A stretch of DNA of 64,000 nt, from positions 682,001 through 746,000 of the forward strand of contig LR882958.1 of NCBI GenBank assembly GCA_904830895.1, in the 5' to 3' direction. The position numbers and the translations under genes are program-made. The stretch's first letter is position 1. Each line of letters begins with the position of its first letter. The DNA is from Planktothrix rubescens CCAP 1459/22 (GTDB taxonomy: Bacteria; Cyanobacteriota; Cyanobacteriia; Cyanobacteriales; Microcoleaceae). The notes under the pieces were generated by a model. It saw nothing but the letters and a program-made list of their open reading frames with translations. It was not told the origin of the DNA and did not search any database. Positions 61,440 through 64,000 of the stretch are shown one piece after another.

Positions 61440-64000
61440 ATGCAACACAATAAACTCCCCAACGATCCTCTCTGGTTTAAAGATGCCATTATTTATGAAG
61501 TTCCAGTTCGCGCCTTTGCTGATAGTAATGGGGATGGTATTGGAGACTTTATTGGACTGACGGAAAAATTAGATTATTTACAGGATTTAGGAGTAACGGC
61601 TCTCTGGATTCTTCCCTTTTTTCCCTCCCCCTTGCGAGATGATGGTTATGATATTGCCGACTATATTAATGTTAATGGAATTTATGGGAATTTAGAGGAT
61701 TTTAAAGCCTTTTTAGATGCCGCCCACGATCGCGGAATTAGGGTGATTGTCGAATTAGTAATTAATCATACTTCCGATCAACATCCTTGGTTTCAACGGG
61801 CAAGATTAGCCCCCAAAGGTAGTAAAGAACGGGATTTCTATGTCTGGAGTGAAACCCCAGAAAAATATCCAGAAGTCAGAATTATTTTCCAAGATTTTGA
61901 AACCTCAAATTGGGCTTGGGATAGTGTGGCAAAATCCTATTATTGGCATCGGTTTTATTCCCATCAACCGGACTTGAATTATGAGAACCCAGAAGTCATT
62001 ACTGCAATTTTAGAAGTCTTAGATTTCTGGATGGAAATGGGAGTCGATGGAATGCGACTGGATGCCATTCCCTATATTTTTGAACGGGAGGGAACCAACT
62101 GTGAAAACTTACCCGAAACCCATAAACTATTAAAACAATTACGCAGTTATTTAGATACTAACTATGCTAACCGAATTTTCCTCGCCGAAGCCAACCAATG
62201 GCCGGAGGATGCGGCGGCTTATTATGGCGATGGGAATGAATGTCACTTGAATTTTCACTTCCCCTTAATGCCTCGATTATTTATGGCTTTACGGATGGAA
62301 GATAGCTTTCCAATTATTGATATTTTAAACCAAACTCCCGCAATTCCTGATAATTGTCAATGGGCATTATTTTTAAGGAATCATGATGAATTAACCTTAG
62401 AAATGGTAACAGATGAAGATCGGGATTATATGTATAAAGTTTATGCTCAAGATCCCCAAGCTAGAATTAATTTAGGCATTCGTCGTCGCCTTGCGCCTCT
62501 ATTGGGAAATGATCGCCGTCAGATTGAATTAATGAATAGTTTATTACTCTCCTTACCCGGAACTCCCGTACTCTATTATGGGGATGAAATTGGCATGGGA
62601 GATAATATTTATATTGGCGATCGCAACGGCGTCAGAACCCCGATGCAATGGACTCCAGATCGCAATGCTGGGTTTAGTCGAGCGAATCCGCAAAAACTCT
62701 ATTTACCCTTAATTTTTGATTCTGAATATGATTATAAAGCCGTTAACGTAGAATCCCAAAGTAGTAATCCTAATTCCTTTTTATCTTGGATGAAACGGAT
62801 TATTGCCATGCGAAAACGGTTTCAAGCCTTTGGACGGGGAACCTTTGAAATCTTACATTCAGAAAACCGTAAAGTTCTGGTTTTTACCCGCACCTATCAG
62901 GGAGAACATCTATTAATTGTAGCTAATTTATCGCGATTTGTACAATCGGTGAATTTAGATTTATCCGCCTTTAAAGGCATGGTTCCCGTGGAAATTTTTG
63001 GCCGGACAGAATTTCCTAAAATTAGTGATTCTTCCTATTTTATTAGTTTATCTCCCCATGGGTTTTACTGGTTTATGCTCCAGTTTGATCCGAAAGTGGC
63101 TTTATTGCCTCGACCTCAAGCCCAATTAACCAATTTTATTGTTCAAAATAATTGGCAAGAAATCCTTACCCAACCCAACTTAAAAACCCGTTTAGAATCT
63201 ATTTTACCCGCCTATATCTATCGCTGTCGTTGGTTTCTTTCTAAATCTCGTATTCTCCAATCTGTAAAGATTACAGAATTCATTCCTATTCCCTATCAAG
63301 ATAGTCAAGCGGTGATTATTTTATTGCAAGTGGAATATACAGAAGGATTCCCAGAAACCTATCTAATTCCTTTAGCTTATGCGGAGGAGAAATTAGCAGA
63401 AACCCTGAAAATAGAAACACCACAATTGATTTTAGCAACGGTACAACAGAATACAGAAACCGGAATTTTATTAGAAGTGGGGCAGAATCTTGACTTTTTA
63501 AGTTTACCCTTAAAAATGATTATTAATTCTGATCGTTATGCGGGTCGATTTGGTAATTTAATTGCCACCACAACCGATGCCATAAAACAACAGAATTTAG
63601 AGCAAAAATTAGACCCCCATTTATTAAAAGAGGAGTATGATAATTCCTTTGTAGTTTATGGCGATCGCTTCCTGTTTAAACTATTCCGTCGAGTAGAAGA
63701 AGGCATCCATCCCGAGTTAGAAGTTCGTAAATTTTTAGAACAAAAACAACAGTTAGGATATACAACGCCATTACTGGGTGGATTAGAATATCGTCGTCAC
63801 CGAGGAGAATCCCTCACATTAGGGTTTCTTCAGGGGTATATTCCCGATGCGATTCATGCTTGGAATTATACCTTAGATAGTTTACGAGATTACTTTGATC
63901 GGGTAGTCTTACAACCGAGTCAAGATTTAGAAATTTTGTCTTCACCCCGTTCTTTCTTTGACCTCTATCAACAACCGATTCCCGAAGAAGTTTTACTCTT
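61440..64000 (+). CDS. treS: trehalose synthase-maltokinase fusion (3' end off window)
   Basis: An open frame from ATG 61440 to the right edge, at least 853 codons. The N-terminal 550 residues are a GH13 trehalose synthase: WFKDAIIYEVPVRAFADSNG, VIVELVINHTSDQHPWF, the nucleophile block GMRLDAIPYIF, the acid-base Glu in FLAEANQWP, and LRNHDELTLEM. The second part (about 570 onward) is maltokinase-like (FVVYGDRFLFKLFRRVEEGIHPELEVRKFLEQ). Fusions of this type interconvert maltose and trehalose and make maltose-1-phosphate for GlgE-type glucan synthesis. Trehalose is an osmoprotectant in cyanobacteria. Confidence 0.93.
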   Translation, partial: MQHNKLPNDPLWFKDAIIYEVPVRAFADSNGDGIGDFIGLTEKLDYLQDLGVTALWILPFFPSPLRDDGYDIADYINVNGIYGNLEDFKAFLDAAHDRGIRVIVELVINHTSDQHPWFQRARLAPKGSKERDFYVWSETPEKYPEVRIIFQDFETSNWAWDSVAKSYYWHRFYSHQPDLNYENPEVITAILEVLDFWMEMGVDGMRLDAIPYIFEREGTNCENLPETHKLLKQLRSYLDTNYANRIFLAEANQWPEDAAAYYGDGNECHLNFHFPLMPRLFMALRMEDSFPIIDILNQTPAIPDNCQWALFLRNHDELTLEMVTDEDRDYMYKVYAQDPQARINLGIRRRLAPLLGNDRRQIELMNSLLLSLPGTPVLYYGDEIGMGDNIYIGDRNGVRTPMQWTPDRNAGFSRANPQKLYLPLIFDSEYDYKAVNVESQSSNPNSFLSWMKRIIAMRKRFQAFGRGTFEILHSENRKVLVFTRTYQGEHLLIVANLSRFVQSVNLDLSAFKGMVPVEIFGRTEFPKISDSSYFISLSPHGFYWFMLQFDPKVALLPRPQAQLTNFIVQNNWQEILTQPNLKTRLESILPAYIYRCRWFLSKSRILQSVKITEFIPIPYQDSQAVIILLQVEYTEGFPETYLIPLAYAEEKLAETLKIETPQLILATVQQNTETGILLEVGQNLDFLSLPLKMIINSDRYAGRFGNLIATTTDAIKQQNLEQKLDPHLLKEEYDNSFVVYGDRFLFKLFRRVEEGIHPELEVRKFLEQKQQLGYTTPLLGGLEYRRHRGESLTLGFLQGYIPDAIHAWNYTLDSLRDYFDRVVLQPSQDLEILSSPRSFFDLYQQPIPEEVLL

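Overview
The window reads as the chromosome of a filamentous, non-heterocystous cyanobacterium, most likely Planktothrix or a close Oscillatoriales relative. Evidence seen: frequent GCGATCGC (HIP1) octamers, an AT-leaning base composition, a phycocyanobilin:ferredoxin oxidoreductase (pcyA), the cyanophycin pair cphB-cphA, several Uma2 nuclease-like genes, heptanucleotide repeats and many dispersed palindromic repeats. The genus is an inference.

Layout. 1-630: remains of type II toxin-antitoxin modules, including a toxin stump. 766-1409: a G+C-rich insert that has the anatomy of an integron gene cassette, with a 59-base attC site at its 3' end and one NTF2-like gene. 1.8-9.7 kb: aspartate aminotransferase, an ABC1 kinase, type II sulfide:quinone reductase, a methyltransferase and a condensation-fold acyltransferase. 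9.7-17 kb: asnS, two tandem inverted-repeat elements, riboflavin synthase, a DUF151 nuclease, an aldo/keto reductase with Fe-S motifs and hypotheticals. 17-23 kb: a LamG-repeat-DUF2235 fusion, a large transglutaminase-DUF2126 protein and a Met-rich zinc-ribbon protein. 23-29.8 kb: tilS, a GerM-like lipoprotein, pyrB, an rRNA pseudouridine synthase, recA and rnc, with GC-rich hairpin repeats between them. 30-37 kb: an NYN protein, a KGG stress protein, trmD, then a structured leader followed by cphB and cphA. 37-43 kb: tatA, pcyA, dnaX, glyQ and a 36-codon membrane gene coupled to glyQ. 43-49.5 kb: accessory genes (Uma2, a TcmP/radical-SAM divergent pair, a PIN toxin-antitoxin pair, an aldo/keto reductase, an M20 amidohydrolase and an allophanate-hydrolase-like domain). 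49.6-64 kb: a pentapeptide-repeat protein, tRNA-Ser(GCU), a Ser/Thr kinase, DUF29, a GDSL hydrolase, a C39-like peptidase, a class III nucleotide cyclase, a BON/general-stress pair, and a trehalose synthase-maltokinase gene that runs off the right edge.

How the parts work together. The clearest functional unit is cphB-cphA (cyanophycin breakdown and synthesis). A possible nitrogen-scavenging link is the M20 ureidohydrolase beside an AtzF-C-like protein. TcmP plus a three-Cys radical SAM protein is a recurring but functionally unknown pair. Intergenic space is dominated by at least four families of small inverted-repeat elements. In two places the element end appears to supply the stop codon of the neighbouring gene. 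All statements rest on reading the sequence; no database search was run.
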